Below, one piece after another: positions 1 to 15,000 of a DNA stretch of 43,688 nucleotides. Each line of letters begins with the position of its first letter. The first letter of the stretch is position 1. Source of the DNA: a virus; IMG/VR virus record IMGVR_UViG_3300025889_000226, positions 1-43,688 of that record; one strand, given 5' to 3'. The translations under genes and the position numbers were made by a program. A model generated the notes under the pieces. That model saw only the letters and a program-made list of their open reading frames with translations. It searched no databases and had not been told where the DNA came from.

Positions 1-3000
1 TGACAATTGGCTTACCTCCATTGTAAAGACGAGCATAAGGAGTTCTGCTATTAGTACGGTCGTACTCATATGCATCACCAGCATCCCAAGCAGGTCGAAT
101 GCCGAAGCCTCTTACTGGTGCTTTACGAACATCTTCACCACGAGTATTACCCCACCAATCTACGAGATAATATCCGACTGCACCTTCGATGGTGCTTACC
201 CCAAGCCCCTGTGAATCACCCCACCAATCACGAGGAGCAGTTGAAGCATTACGAATAATACGAACAGGACAACCGAAGGACCGTGTCATACGACGACCGT
301 CGCTGTAGCGTACTTGCCATTCTGCTTTATCAGGACCAAGCATACCGCTAAAATTAGTTTGACGCTCCATAACACCAACATAGGTGGTAGGTAATGTGGT
401 ATTAGAAAGACCAGCACCACCTGAGTAATTCCAATCTTGCGATTCATATTCTGTTAAAGGACCGGCTTTGTACCCAACAGTGAAGTTGCTGGCACCACTG
501 TAAGTTGCAGCCTCTTGGAACGCACGCATACCATAGTGACCCCATTGCGGTCTATTCCATGCTTGACGAAGCCCGAATCTATATCCAAATGGATAAGTGC
601 GAGTTGTCACGAGGCTCGATGCTATAGCGAGTCCGTCACTTACAGCATATAAGCCGTTATCATCAGCATCTTCCCAGTGTTTTCCACCTGATGCAGTATA
701 AGAACGAGGTACATGCCATCCTGCTGACCAAGCAGCATAACCGTCTAATCTACTGATTAATGGACCACCACGGCTACCACTGGACCAGTAATGACTCAAC
801 ATTACACTTGAACTACCTTGTGCCTCATAACCAGCCATAGCATGAATATTTGATGGTGTTTCAGCCGTTCCATCTGCACCAAAGTAGACTGTAGCACCGG
901 ATGCCGGTGTAAATAGAATATCAGTCGTGAGAGTAATATCAGTTCCACTAACACCTCCCCCTGCTACTTTTCCAAGTATTTTATTTTGAACAAAGAGATA
1001 GTCACCGCCCGTGACACCATCACTGCTAATATCGGCACTAAATGTGATGACAGAAGGAGAGCCTGTGACTGACGAAAATGTACCTGAAAGATTAGACGGA
1101 GGTTTAGGTGTCTTAAAGTTAAGATTGAATGGACCAAGACTGGCTGCGTAGTTCACAGCATGATAATGAACAGTTTCAAAATGCTCAGGAGTTGAGTTAT
1201 ACGCTGCTTTGTCAATAGCACGGTCACTGGTAGCACTACCCCATGTTCGTGTGCTATCTGAATAGAAAGTGTGAGGTCTACCGAGATTCGGATGCCATGC
1301 ACAAATAAAAGCATCAGGCGTATAGAGGCTATTTGTATCTCTTGTTCCCAGTCGCAATTGGTCAATGTTAAGCGACAAAGCACTATTTTTCTCAAATAAT
1401 AGTGATGATATGTCTCGACTATAAGGTCTTGTTAATCGAAGCACACTGTCATTTGGTGGCATGTTTGTAGCAGTAGTAATGAAACGATAAGGTTGATTCA
1501 TTGTAGCGAGACTGTGAGTAGTCCCAGTTCTTTTTGTGTAAGTAATGGTTTGGATTTCACCGTTAGCATCTGTGTAGTATAATTGTTGATTATAATACGG
1601 AACTTCGGGGAATAGCGACGCATCATCAACTTCAATGTAGGCTCCGGTACTGCTACTTTGTACTGTAGCCACTGGTGAAAGTGAAACATTGGCTAATACC
1701 TTTGAATAGAAATCAGGACTAATAGAAGGATAACCTGCTAAAGTCAATTGAGCACCAATTGCACCGTGAGACGCTCGGCAGAACTCGTAGTAATTATCAA
1801 GACGATGAAGAGCGAGGTGTCTAAATCCAGTAGCCGTGGAATCATCAGGACCTACTTTGTGTATTATACTCCACCACGGAATATTCAATGTATATCCGGG
1901 TGTTGAATCGCTAAACATAGTAGCGTGGTAAGGTTGAGCACGACGAGTAAATGCTGGTGATTCACTACCTTGTACTCCGAATGCATTATAAAGCAGCATT
2001 GGTGGTATATTAGTGAACTGGCTGCCGTGGTCGGGGTCATGGTCGAGTATCAATTCGTTAACAAATATCTCACAGCCTCGTACATCAGCGAGCGTCGCTT
2101 CGGCAAGGATGAGAGTCGCCCCTCCAATCGCTGTACCTCTTTCATCATCGTACTTTATGCCGACAACAAGATGCACTTGTTGACCTGTTAGTTCACGAGC
2201 AGTACCATCAGGTAGCCCCGATGCACTACTATTATTGTGATGGAAACCTGTTATCTGTTGTTTTCGTAAATTAGGCTGTATGACTATTTGATAAGCACCA
2301 ACTTCGGCGGGGTCAGGGAAATGACCGTCTTGTGTGTAATTAGCACCGGCTTCAAGAACTATTGAATGTCCTCCTGCCTTATTCATGTCACCAGCAGTAC
2401 CTTTTGAAGCGAGAACACCATAGCCGTCAAAGCGAACCTTAGTTTCAAACATAAGTGTAAATGCTCCACCATGAATGTCACTGGGACCGCTCGGTGTAGC
2501 AGTCAGACTACCTATACGAAGTGGAGAATTGAGCGGGTGTAGATAATCGGTGATTGAACTGCTTAGTGTAGTAGTTGTAGGTGTGACATTGTCATAGAGT
2601 TTAATGAAGTCAGCATTTTGTAGAGTCGCTCTACGCTCAGCCTCATGTTTACCATAAAGTCCCTGATACGCAGGATGTGCCCAATGTCCCGGTAGCATAG
2701 GCATTGTAGCGTTAACAAAGTGGTGTCCCATACGAGGCATCGGCATAGGCGTTAACTGAGGTTTATTGTATCGTTCTATTGCTAATTCAGTAGCACTACC
2801 AGTCAAATACTCAGTGTGTGCCATGTCAGGACTATTACCACTTACTTCTGCGTGGTCACGCAAACGGCGTGCTGCAAAGAAGCGTGTGCTTCCAGCAGGT
2901 ATGTAGTAAGAAGGAGTGATAGTTATTGTAGAGGAAGATGGCGGGTTATCAATAAGGAATTGAGCGAAGTCGATGTCGCCCACTACTCCTGTAAATGTAT

Positions 3001-6000
3001 CACCGCTAATGCCAGTGTATGAAACGACAACGGAATCAGTTGCTGTTTTTAGGCGAAGAAATCTTCTATCATCACTAACTTCTTTTGTACCGAAATTAGC
3101 ATTGAAAATGCGTGTGTTAATTGTAGCCGATGATGTAAGAACGCCACTGCTGTATGAATTTACTGTCAAAGTCTGACTTTCTACTCCATTGCTATGCGTG
3201 TAAGTAGTGGAGTATCTGTCAGTGTGACTATGACCCATCTTAGTGACATGGAAGAATAAAGTACGGTCATGTAATTCATAAGATGATTGTAAAGTACGAT
3301 TATTAGTTGCATCTACCCAACCATCTTTTGTGCTATCAGGGTAAGTTGAATCTTTTGCTATATGTTCCCAACCCAGTTCATTCATTGTTGGACCATAGCG
3401 TGGACCCTTGACCGCATTATCAAACAAGTGACCAAGATGAGAAGCACCAAGGTCAGGGTGTATCATACCACCGTCGCCCATTGTCTCATTCTGATAGGCT
3501 TGCAGTCTATCGAAACCACTACGAACAATGATATTACCCGGTATAGATTCAGGGTCAGGTAGTTGAACTACAAGATTAGGCTCAACTGAACTATTAGCCA
3601 CTGAGGGTGATAATCCATTAGCGAGTCTCTCACCTGCGGAACTAAAGGCACGAATAACTACACCAAGTGGTGAACCTCCACTTAAAGTGTGAGTTTGACC
3701 AGTATCATCAATAACTTCTATATCTTCAAACTGCAAATGCTCGTTTGGAATTTCAAGGACATTTCTTAATTCAGTTGGGTGTTTTTCAGCCAATTGTGGA
3801 TGGGCTAACTCTTGAGCCTGTAAAACGGGTAGCATAGCGGAATTAGTTGTTTCAAATGAGAATCGCACATTACCAAGTAATTTTTCACCAGTAGTATATC
3901 CTGTTCCCCCACTTACTCTATTAACCCAAGGAACAGCACCTAAACCACGAGCATTCACAGCAGGCATAGATAGACTACCACCATCCATTCTCTTCCATAC
4001 TATATGCTCAATATTGAAATTCTTAGCAGGTGAGCGATTATACATTTCATATGCATTAACATCGCCTATCCAAAATGTGTTGCTTTGTTTTGTACCACCA
4101 AACAATGTTGAAGGTTGAACACTCGCTGATGAGTAAAAGTCAGCAGCAACATTTCTTTGTGCTCCAGCACTAACTGAGAAGTGTGAACCTATGCTCTTAT
4201 CGAGGTCGAAGAAGAGGTCACCAGTTTCTTTGAAACATGGCTCCGCATTTTTTAATTCAACATCGCTACCAGCAGCCGGATGCAACTCAATCGCAGCATC
4301 AAATGGAGGACCGTCAAGAGCATTAGAAGCGGTATAATCAGGAATAGTCGGTCGAATGGTTGCTGTATGAATAAGGGCTTCAACATTCGGTCCAGCGTGA
4401 GCAGGTGCATAGAAACGGTCTTGGTCGTGAATACGGTCATCCCATCGAACAGTACCAGCCTTAGATAAATCAGAAGCGTCTGCTAATCTAAGCCAATCAC
4501 CCATGCTCTTTTGTCCATCACGGTCTGTTTTAGCAATCAATGCTAATTCTGACTCATGTGAAACTACAAGGAATGCACGAGAGAACACACCTTGCATGTG
4601 TGTAAGTTCTTTCTGCATTTCAGGCTCATTTTCCATTATAGGTGGAGTGTTAAAATCACTTCCATCGACAAAACCAGTTGTGTATGAACCTACACCGTCA
4701 GCCATGTTGAATGCATCTTGAGGAGCATCAGGGTTGCTATTAGAAGGGAAGGCTGCGAGAGCCAGCGAGCCGTCATTAGGAGGGGAAGATTCAGGACTAT
4801 TCGGCATAGGTGTAATGTTTGGTAAATGACCGAGAACACTGGCACAACTCATACTTCCACCATAAGGTGAAAATCCAAGTGAAGAGTGCCATGCACCTAA
4901 TCCAGCAGCGTAAGTACCTGTAGCGTTGACATCTAATGTATTTAGATAAGAGTATCTTTCACCGTGCCAGCCCACTACACCTACTGGTTTTGTACGGTCA
5001 ATAGCATCAACTAAGCCGTTGAAATGAACTTGACCATATCCATTGCCTCTATTTGAATTTCTCCATGTATGTACTCCGGCTTTTGTCCAAATATACAGTT
5101 TCAATCCAGCAGGTACTGGTACAAGGTCAGGGAATGTCAAAGGAACAGAATCAAGATAATTATCCCATGTAGCGATGCTTTCAAAAGCAGTATAACCAGT
5201 AATGCGATTAGAACCAAGGAAGAATTTTATGTGGTAATCTGTGCCACTTTTCATAATAATTCTACTATGATACGGAGCAAAAGCAGGTGAATCTTCTGAG
5301 CCAACTCCAGTAGCAAAAGAGTTGCTTGTACGAATCCAACCGCTTTCAGGTATTTGCTTAGCAGCAAGATTGTCAGTACCAAAATTAATTGTCAAATATG
5401 AAGCATTCAAATTAGTAGATAGACTTGTGGCTTTAGCGTATTCTAAAATGCTATTTCCGTCAATCTCATGCCATCCGTAGCGGTCTTGACGCATGGTGTT
5501 GCTAAAACTTGGTAAGAAGGTACCACCCATGGATTTCAAAGCCCCTCCGCCGGGGTAAGTATTTATAGCAGCACCGATTAAAGCAGCGAGTTCTTCACCG
5601 TTCTGACATCGGGTAGCGTCAACCGCTATGTACTCCATGTTAACATCGCTTGTGTCTAATGTTTCAGCAACAAAGGAGCCAGCAACGCCGTACAATACTT
5701 TTGTCGCTAATGGTGCTGCTACACGGAATGCACTTGGGTGTAATTCGTCACCGCTTTTACTACTTTTACTCACACGACTATCGTCATCGGGATGTGGTGG
5801 ATTGAATGTGATTTGATTGTCCATCCACGAGCCACCGGGATGATACCCGCCATCCATGTGGAAACACCAGTCTGAACTGCTTGCCATAGCAAAGCCCATG
5901 AACACACCGTGACGATTTGGGTGAGCCATTCGATAATCGTGAACATTACTTAATGTAAGATTTGTTGCACCTGAGGTAAATACTTCACCGTACATTCTTC

Positions 6001-9000
6001 CTGATTCGGGGCGTTGACGCAAAATCTCAACATTAGGTTTACCCTGAGCAGGCTCCCAGTTTAGCGTTTGCCTCCAGTGGAATCTACCACGAGCGAGTTG
6101 ATATGTACTACTTTCAGGCATGTAGTGATTATTATTATTAGTGATATGATTAGGCATAAAATGCTTATTTGACCCTCCGCCCTCAGGGACAGCAGACCAA
6201 GTATTTCCAACAGTCAAAGCACGACCGGGATGTGGTTCAAAGGTATTGACAGGAGTTGCTACTTCCTGAGTGAACGGGAATGCCTGCCCCGGTCCAAAAA
6301 TAAGGAATGTGGTTTTGTTTTCGACTCCTTCACGATGGTCGTTGTACCGAGCAGTAGGGTGAGCGAAACGCAATGCTAACGGTATAGGAACTTGAATAGC
6401 GACTCCAGCAGTATAAGGTGCAGCGTTAGGATGAGCAGGATTTACTACTTGCGAGCCACCCATAATGTCAGGACTGAGAATGTTATCTTGATTAAAGAAC
6501 GGTGGGTTGATAGCACCACGATGCTGGTTTAAAAGAGCGGTACCGGGGAAGAATGCCATAATAGCATTACAATCAATTAATGAGAATGACGATAATGTTT
6601 CATTTGCGTGCTGAATGCCAGCCACACCAGTTGGACCATTAGCATATGGATGTGTGTACTTTTCACTATAATCGTTTTTAGTACCATCATTAACATCAAT
6701 AGTCACTCCGCTAAAGCCACCGCCGAAGAATAGTGGAACTGAGTGGTCACTACTATCACGCCCACCACGGAAAAAGACCTGTGCTCTTGAATGTAAACTA
6801 CCAAGAACACGAACACCAGCAGTCCTAAAAGCACGCTCAATATCCCCAAATCTTTGAATTGTAGGGTCAGTAGCAGGCTTGCTATCAGGTAAAGTCCCAA
6901 TTAGAGTATCTTCGTCAATAATAAAGTGGTCGAGTGAATTACCCCCATGGGCAGCAAGACCGTTGTTTAGTGTTTCTGCTAAACCTGATGCATAATTACT
7001 AAAGTAAACTGTCGACTGACTACCGAAAGATGCGACCTTATCATATGAACTGATAGTATTACCTTCATTACCTGCTGGTATGAAGAAGTGCCATGTAGCC
7101 CCGCTATTTGGAGCCAAACCTACTTCGGGGAATATTGCTGAATTAATGTAAGAGTCATTATCATCAGTTTCAATTGTTGGGTTATTCACCATCGGTAGAA
7201 TATGGTCACCGGAATAAGCAGTGAAGCGTTGTCCATTGAGATTTTGTTCCCATATTTCTATATCAACTGGTTCATTACTTGAATCGACAAGCACAGGAGA
7301 TGCAGTGTTAGCATTAGAACCACGCCCTTTTGTAGTCACTTGCACGACAGTATAGGGTATATAACCAACTTCTGCTCTACGCCCTGCATCAATTTCAGCA
7401 TCTGTAGAAGAGCGATTATCAGATGGTAAGGTGATACCGTTATTTGTCATTTTAACGAATTGAATGTCACCATGTTCAACATGAGCAGCCTGTATTGCCA
7501 TATCTTTATGAATAGTCGCTGAAAAGAAATCAGATATTGGTCGAACATTACGATTTACATTATATGCTCGAATGCGAATAGCATCCTCAGCAACACCCCA
7601 TTCACCTAATGTTCTACCATCACCTGCGAAAAACTCTCTACAATCGAAAGGTATTCCTTCTTCGACATTTGGATTTGGAAGGTTAATAGCAGTTGTAATT
7701 AAGGCTGCCAATAATTCATCAGTCACGAGAGTGGTCCAATTCACACAGGAGGAGACAAGAGCACGAATCGCATTGCCAGCACCATTGCCGTTTCCAAACT
7801 GAGTATCTAATGCTGTAATTGTAGTGCTTGTAGCATAAGTATGAGAGGACATGAACGGAGTACCTTCAACTCCATAGAACACATGAGTACCAGCACTATC
7901 ATTACGGGTCCTACTTGTGTAAGAAAACATATGTCCCCATGAACCTTGAAGGCTTGCATCATTAAACGGGTCTGAGACTTGAATAACCCCGTTGTTAAGA
8001 GGGAAACCCATATAGCCTAAAACATCAAAATGAGGGCATGAGTCATACGGGTCCTCAAATTCAAGTGTGATAGTTCCAGCAGCAGCATCATAATTTGCTT
8101 TACAATCATATGCAGCGTTAGGACTTGGTACACCATTCCATCTATTACCCTTCCAACCAATTAATGTTGCATTGCTTGGGTTAGCACCAAATCTTCCCGT
8201 AGCGTCTCCAAGCCCATGCATGTGAGAACCTATTGTTAAACCACCTTGCCCTGCATCTCTATCATCTATGTAAATTACAATTTCATCTTCAAGAGTGTCA
8301 GGTAATTGAGTTTCATCTAATGTGAAGTCTTTTCCAATGCTTCTGTAAACTATACGAATACCATGCCTATTTCCAAGATGGTCTACGAATTGGAATCCGT
8401 ATAAAGGTGAATTTCCAATAGCGTCATGTGAAACTTCGGAAGCAAGAACATGACTTGTGTAGGTAGAGGGGATGGTATCGTTAGAACTGTTGTAAATTTC
8501 TCCATAGTGTTTTTCAAAACGCTTATCGCCCTTTCTTCCAAAGCCCCATTCTCCAGCATCCGGTGCGAAACCGGGTATTCCTGCTGCTACTAAACCACCA
8601 AAGTTTACACGACCTACTGCTTGTGAGCCACTTCTCAGACCTTCGGTGTATGATGTGACATAACCTTCTGCTTCAAGTGATTCAGTGTTGACTGTATTGA
8701 ATGATTGACCTGAACCTGTCACCATTGACATTGCACGCATGACTGGGTCCGATGATTCGTCACCTCTTTGTGCGAAATCCGCATTAGATTTCACTTGTGA
8801 TGATGATGCGTCAGGTATTGTGTATTGACGCAGTGAAGTAATAGGTGCAAACGGTCGACCATGTTTATTCAACGGCATAGGTGCAGGGTGCATATTTTCT
8901 CCACTGAGTTCGTCAGGTTGACACCAAAATGTTCTAAATCTTCCACCGTGACCAATTAAAAATTCGGGTTGATAAGTAGACTGACCACGAGAATTGTCAA

Positions 9001-12000
9001 GCCACACTGCAAAATTACGACCTGTAGCACCCGGCACAGTGCTATGAATTACAATCGAAAACCCTTCTCTACCGTTTAAATCTTGAACTACACGACCAAG
9101 GTGAGCACGGAAATAACCCATATGTGTACCCATGTCTTGACTGTTGAATGCTTTATCAGAATCCCACCAAACAGCAGGATTGAATGCAGAACCTGTTTGA
9201 CCTGTTGTTGAATTAGTGCGTGCATTCTTAGCACCTGCTTGATTTATGATACGGACTACTTCACGGGCAGCAGCCTCAATATCTGTCACACCTTCACGAG
9301 TAGATACTTCACCGCAATCAATTGTTAAACGACGAGTGAAATCCATATCAGTCCAATGTTTCAAATGCTGGAGTCTTTGCTCACTATGGTTGCTAAGGTC
9401 AAGAGTGTTTGAACGAATCCCACGGAGTGCAAGGAAGGCTGGTATAACACGAGTACCGTCAGGTGTGTCGAATAAAGTTGAAGGGTCCCTCGTAGAAGCA
9501 TTAGTTTTATTTTCACGATGAAGCGTTAACGCTACAATGAAGCGGTCGAGATTTGACCTAACTTTACGGGTGTAATTATGCGATTCATTAGCCCAGTAAG
9601 AAAGAGCAACAGCGTCGTTTGTTCGAGGTAAAATACTGTCTCCAAGTGAACGCTCACTAAATGGACCGCCGATATAATATCCTGTGTGTACGATATGTCC
9701 ATGAGCCTTACCATATTGGTTAATACGGTCAAGGTTAGTTAAGTGAGCAGAAACACCTGTTGGAGAAATACGAGCACGGAAATAACCAGTTGTACCACCG
9801 TTTACTAAAATTAAGTCATTGTGAGTATATCCAGTACCGGCATTATTGATTGTAGCAGCAGTAATAGCACCTCCTGATGCTGTGATGTTTAATGTGAGTC
9901 CTGTACCTGAGCCTGTTATCGCAGTGGTCGCTACCCCAGTAGCAGTAGTATATCCAGTACCATTAGGAGTCCCAGTAGCGTAGTAATCTACTAATGCTGT
10001 GACCTTTCCACCAATGGGTGCTTTCATAACACTGGCAGCATAATGATTAGCAAGGTCGTGTGCGTAAGCACTCTCCATAAATCGAGAGCGAACAGTTGAA
10101 CGCAGATACTTATTTTGAGTTGGATAACCAGCAGCAGTGTCAATCTGAGTAATATAGCCATGTTGACCTGCTCCGTTATACTGAATACCGTATTTACCAA
10201 GGTCAATTTGGTCAGTACCATCGGCTATATTCTGAGCAGTTGTATGGCGTTGGAAACCTATTTCAGCAGCCTTTGGACTGGATTGTACTTGCATATGTAA
10301 ATCTTGGAAAGCGATAAATTCACGGTCGTGAGCGACATCATACAACAGAACACGAGCGTGGTCGTCATTATTCAACACTGGGTCGACATAGGCGACGACG
10401 GGTGGATTGCTAATTCCTAATGTAGCGTAGTTCAATTCTATCGTTGTGTTTACATGTTGAGCGTAATTTTCAGCAGTTTCTCTACAAGTATTTCCAATTA
10501 GGAAGTTTTCAAGTGGAATGGAATCACGAGCATTCGCTGCTAAAGAGCCTTTACCTCCATTGAAGTCCTTCCATACTAATGCCTCATTATAGACACCACG
10601 GCTTTTAGCAAACATTCCTTCAACAGCGTAGGGATTATTGTAAGTCATATTTGCCCAAATAGTGTCTCCGTGCCTTAATCCACCGTTAGCATATGGGAAA
10701 AGCCATGAGCGGTTTAGAATAGCATCATCATCATTTTTCATAACATCTGAGCATCCTACTCTCAAATACGCTTCAATACTACCACCAGCACCGACAGTGC
10801 TTATTAGGTCAACTAAAACTGCCGACAACATATTACCTACAAGATTGATGACCGTATCTGTTGAAGGTGGTGATTGAGCCTGTCCCTCATCAATTGATTC
10901 AACAGTACCAAGATAGAAAACTTGCTCCACTACACTGGTGCCCGTGTTAAATCTTTCACAATAAACTTCATCACCAACTTGAACATCAAGTCCAGTTGTG
11001 TTGGCTTGGAGTAAACCTGTGTGAGTTGCGTTAGTGACCGTAATAGCCAATTTAGTAGGTGTAGGTGAACTCTTGATAGTCCAAGGATGACGACCGGAAG
11101 GTGGTCGATATGTTTGACTTATGTTTAAATTAGTTTCAAGACTTCTGCTTAATTTATCTTCTTCAAAACCAATATCGAAACCTCGATGCGTTAAGAGAGC
11201 ATCTTGGTTTAGAATAAACTCAGACTGAGTAGCATCGAGGTAATTAGGAAGAGAGCCTCCTTTATTGTAAATATCTTCTACGAGTATTGAATTACGATAC
11301 TGCTCGTTGCTGGTAGGTGAGCCACTCAAAGCACTCCATGTAGCAGTAGCATCGCCCCAGTAGATAAAGCGTCGAGTAGTGCCATCAGGTGATGATGTTT
11401 CAAGACTATAGTTGTAGTCACCTGTTTCAAAAGCGATGTTTCCATTACTGTCAATATTAGGAGTGACATTAGGAAACAGTTCAGCCTGCTCTTCGCTAAA
11501 TGACAATACAACAAGACCAGTGAAAGTTGACCCGTTCATTATAGGTGTGACCCCAAGAACCTCTCCTGTAGCCCTACCTGTTTGAACACGAGGAGCGTGA
11601 GGATTAGTTGTAGGTCCAGCCTTAAATTCAACAGCACTTACATACTGACGAAGCCCGTAATCTACATTACCGCCTTGAGTTTTCACGCTCGCTGCATCAT
11701 AGTAATATTCACTTCTTCTTTCAATTGCAGATGAAGGGGACAAAGGACTTCCTTCAAGAGCAACTAAAGATTCAGATTGAGAAGAGCCACCTACAAGAAG
11801 AGTCATCCCTACTTGATGAAGTCGTATAAAATCCTCAGAAAAAGCCCATGGTTCATCTTCAAATTCAAGATAACCGTCAGTGGCAGGGTCGTTTTCATAA
11901 ATAATCCAATCACCACTTGGTAAAAATGCACGCTGGTGTCTTTGCACTTCTTCGACATAGAAATAATCAGGCTCAGAACCTGATACTTTGTTGATGTCAG

Positions 12001-15000
12001 CAGCAGGGAAAATTTCAGGATTTGATACATACAATCGGTACATACCACTTACAACTTCCGCTTTATGCTGTATAGAAGCACTTCGAGTATATTCATCTTG
12101 TGAAAGTGAATAAGCATATGCAGCCTGAGCAGTACGGTCACCCGGTGCTATCTCAGGGTATCTTCTACCTACAGGTGAAGGGTTCCAAGTGTGAGCCGTC
12201 ATTGTAGGGTCAAGATGAAGTTTTAATGAGTTATCAGGACCGGGAAAAATACCCTCAGCAGCATTTTCAAAGAATTGCTCATTAAAGAAAGGAATCTCCA
12301 CAAGAGCACGAGTGCTTGCGAATTGAGTACCTAATTGATAATCATGAGTGACAGTGTCCATTGATTGAAACATACGGTCGTTAACAGTAGTACCGTCTGA
12401 TGCTGCGTTTTCCATGTAAAAATTACCATCACCGAGTATAATTTCACCAAGTGAAAACGATGCAGAATTACCACTGGCTACTGCTCCTGCTTCTGCACTT
12501 AATCCCGATGCGTCTAACCACTCGTAAAAATTGGCTACCTCAGAACCATCAGGTAAAACGAATGTGCCACTACCCACAGTGGCATCAGTAAAGAAGAAAG
12601 CAACTCCGCTTTTACTACTGTATTCAGCACTCGCACCTGTTTTCAAAAACAATCTCCCTTTCTTTGGGAACGGATAAGTACCCCAAGCCTTGAGGTCATC
12701 TGCTCCATTGTTAAGTGCTCTAACTTCAATATACTGCACACGGTCGGCAGGCGTTGTGTCACGGTCAACATGAACTAATGTGGCGAAACAAGAGAAGCCA
12801 TATCTTGTATTATAAGGCAGTCTTGAAAGAGTGCTTGGGTCAAATGAAGGATTAGTGTCATATGCACCTTGACCTATACCTCCGAGAGTCACTGATACAA
12901 CAGGAGCATTGGGGTCAATTTCTTTGACGACATGCGAGTCAGGACTACCTGAGCCGATTTCATCAACGCTACGGTCAATCGCTGCTGAATTTATACCAAC
13001 ACATCGAACTCTCGTAAAGCGAGAGCCTTCGTCACTTTCTTCTTCTGCAACACTACGAAGACGAGCACGAGTCATCAGGAACATCACAGTGACATAGTGA
13101 GAATCACTACCGTGAGTTAGTTCTGATTTTATATGCCTCAATTGCGTTGTACGATTTCTATCAGATGGTTGGACAAATATACGCTGAGAGATAGTAGGTA
13201 AAGCAACAGCGTGGTTGTCGATAATGTCAAACATTTCATGAACAGGACCAAAAGACGCTGCGATACCAGTATCAAATTGACCATCGCTCGGAGAAGTTAA
13301 ATCGAGTGCTGGCTCTCTTCGAGGGTTAGTGTATGTGCCAGCACTGTTCGCTTCTATGATAATGCGATGAAATACTGATTCATGGTCGGTACTTGTTGTA
13401 TGCGACGCATTGATATTTTGAGGTGGTCGGCGTGGCTCATCACGAACTGTGGTATAGTTTTGAGGGGTATAGCGTTCATCTAATTCATCGTCACTCTCAT
13501 ATCCTTCGCTGTTATCACCCACAAGAGCATGAGTAAAGGATGCTTGAGCGAAATTACCTTCACGGGCACCTGCGACTTCAATGATGCCACCGGGCGAGTG
13601 AATCGTAGCCCCGCTACTTAAAGCAGACTCAATTGCATCAATAACATATGTAGAGCCAGTAAGAAGATGATTTGATGCAGGTACAGTCTTTTCCACCATC
13701 AACATTGGAGCAGTTTTATTCATACTGGCTCCTGTAAAATCAATAGCATTGTAGTGAATTTCTACAAACGGTGCCATATTATACGATGAAAGGTCTACTT
13801 CAAGAATAGCGACTCTACTGGTGGCTGACGGTCGAAGATGGTGCTTTCGGATATTCGCATCTACTTGACCTACTTCTTGAGGCACAGGTCCTTTCAAAAC
13901 AAACGGTTTAGCGTCAAACTCTACATTTGTACCACTACCTCCGATAGCAATCAACTTTCTCAATGCTCCTGTTAAACCGTTATCTACTGCTTCATATGCA
14001 GTGCTGCTTGATATAACATTGATAATTTGTGACTGTGCAATGTCTCGATAATAGTCTACTTTACTATTGATAGGAAATTGTTTATCAATACCTTTGGCTG
14101 ACTCGTCAAAAATTAAATCCACAATGTCGGCATTGCCTACTTGCTGGTCAAGAATTTCTTCATTAGCACGAGGCATATTACGAAGGTATTGATGCCCGTT
14201 AACATGATTTAGAATATGCCTACCTGAATGACCAATTTGAAATGATTCATCAAGCCCACTTGTCCAATTCACAGCAAAAGGATTGTTAGGGTCATTTGTT
14301 GTAGTAGCCATACGGCTGGAGAAAACAATGCCGTGTTGTTCTAAATCACTTTCATCAAGAATCATTTGTCCAGTTCTATCAATTAACTGGGATGCGAGAT
14401 GAGGAGGTTGGTAAGGGCGACCCGTACCGTTGTCGAGTAGTAAGTCAGCAGATACAACCACAAAGTAGTCGTCACCAGTTGCAGCACTACGAGAATGTAG
14501 AACAGGGCGTAGCCCATCACCGTTGGTGGAAGTGTTGAAATCAAGATGAATACTACTGACGAGCAACGCTCCCGTATCGACATTGATGTTATGGAGTCGG
14601 ACACGCTCAGGTGGAGACTGATTCGGTTTTTGATTGTCTCTATTGATAGCCCCCGGATTGATAAGAAGATTGTAGGGTACATGGGGCACAGCATGTGTTT
14701 GTTTCGTACCGGGTGTAGTTTTGTAATCAACAACACTATACTTCCCAGTGGAGTAAGGAGAGGCGGTAAAATCAACAGTGCCGGAAGATACAGATTTCCC
14801 TGTTAGAGTAGATGCTAATGAAGCAGCATCGCTTGTGCTGATGTTAATCGCTGAAAGATTACTTGCTGATGAAATCGAGTTGATAGTAAACAGTCCTTCA
14901 ATCGGCTCAATCGGCTCTTCAAAACGAAATAGAGCAAGAGTGTTAGTATTGACTAACGCAGCATTTCTACTTGTCATCTCACTACTAAAAGAAGATGAAA

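Noticed and set aside
14383-14775. Minus-strand frame of 130 aa
   Set aside because: Lies inside the giant protein in another frame; Ile/Leu/Ser-rich composition is typical of a shadow frame.
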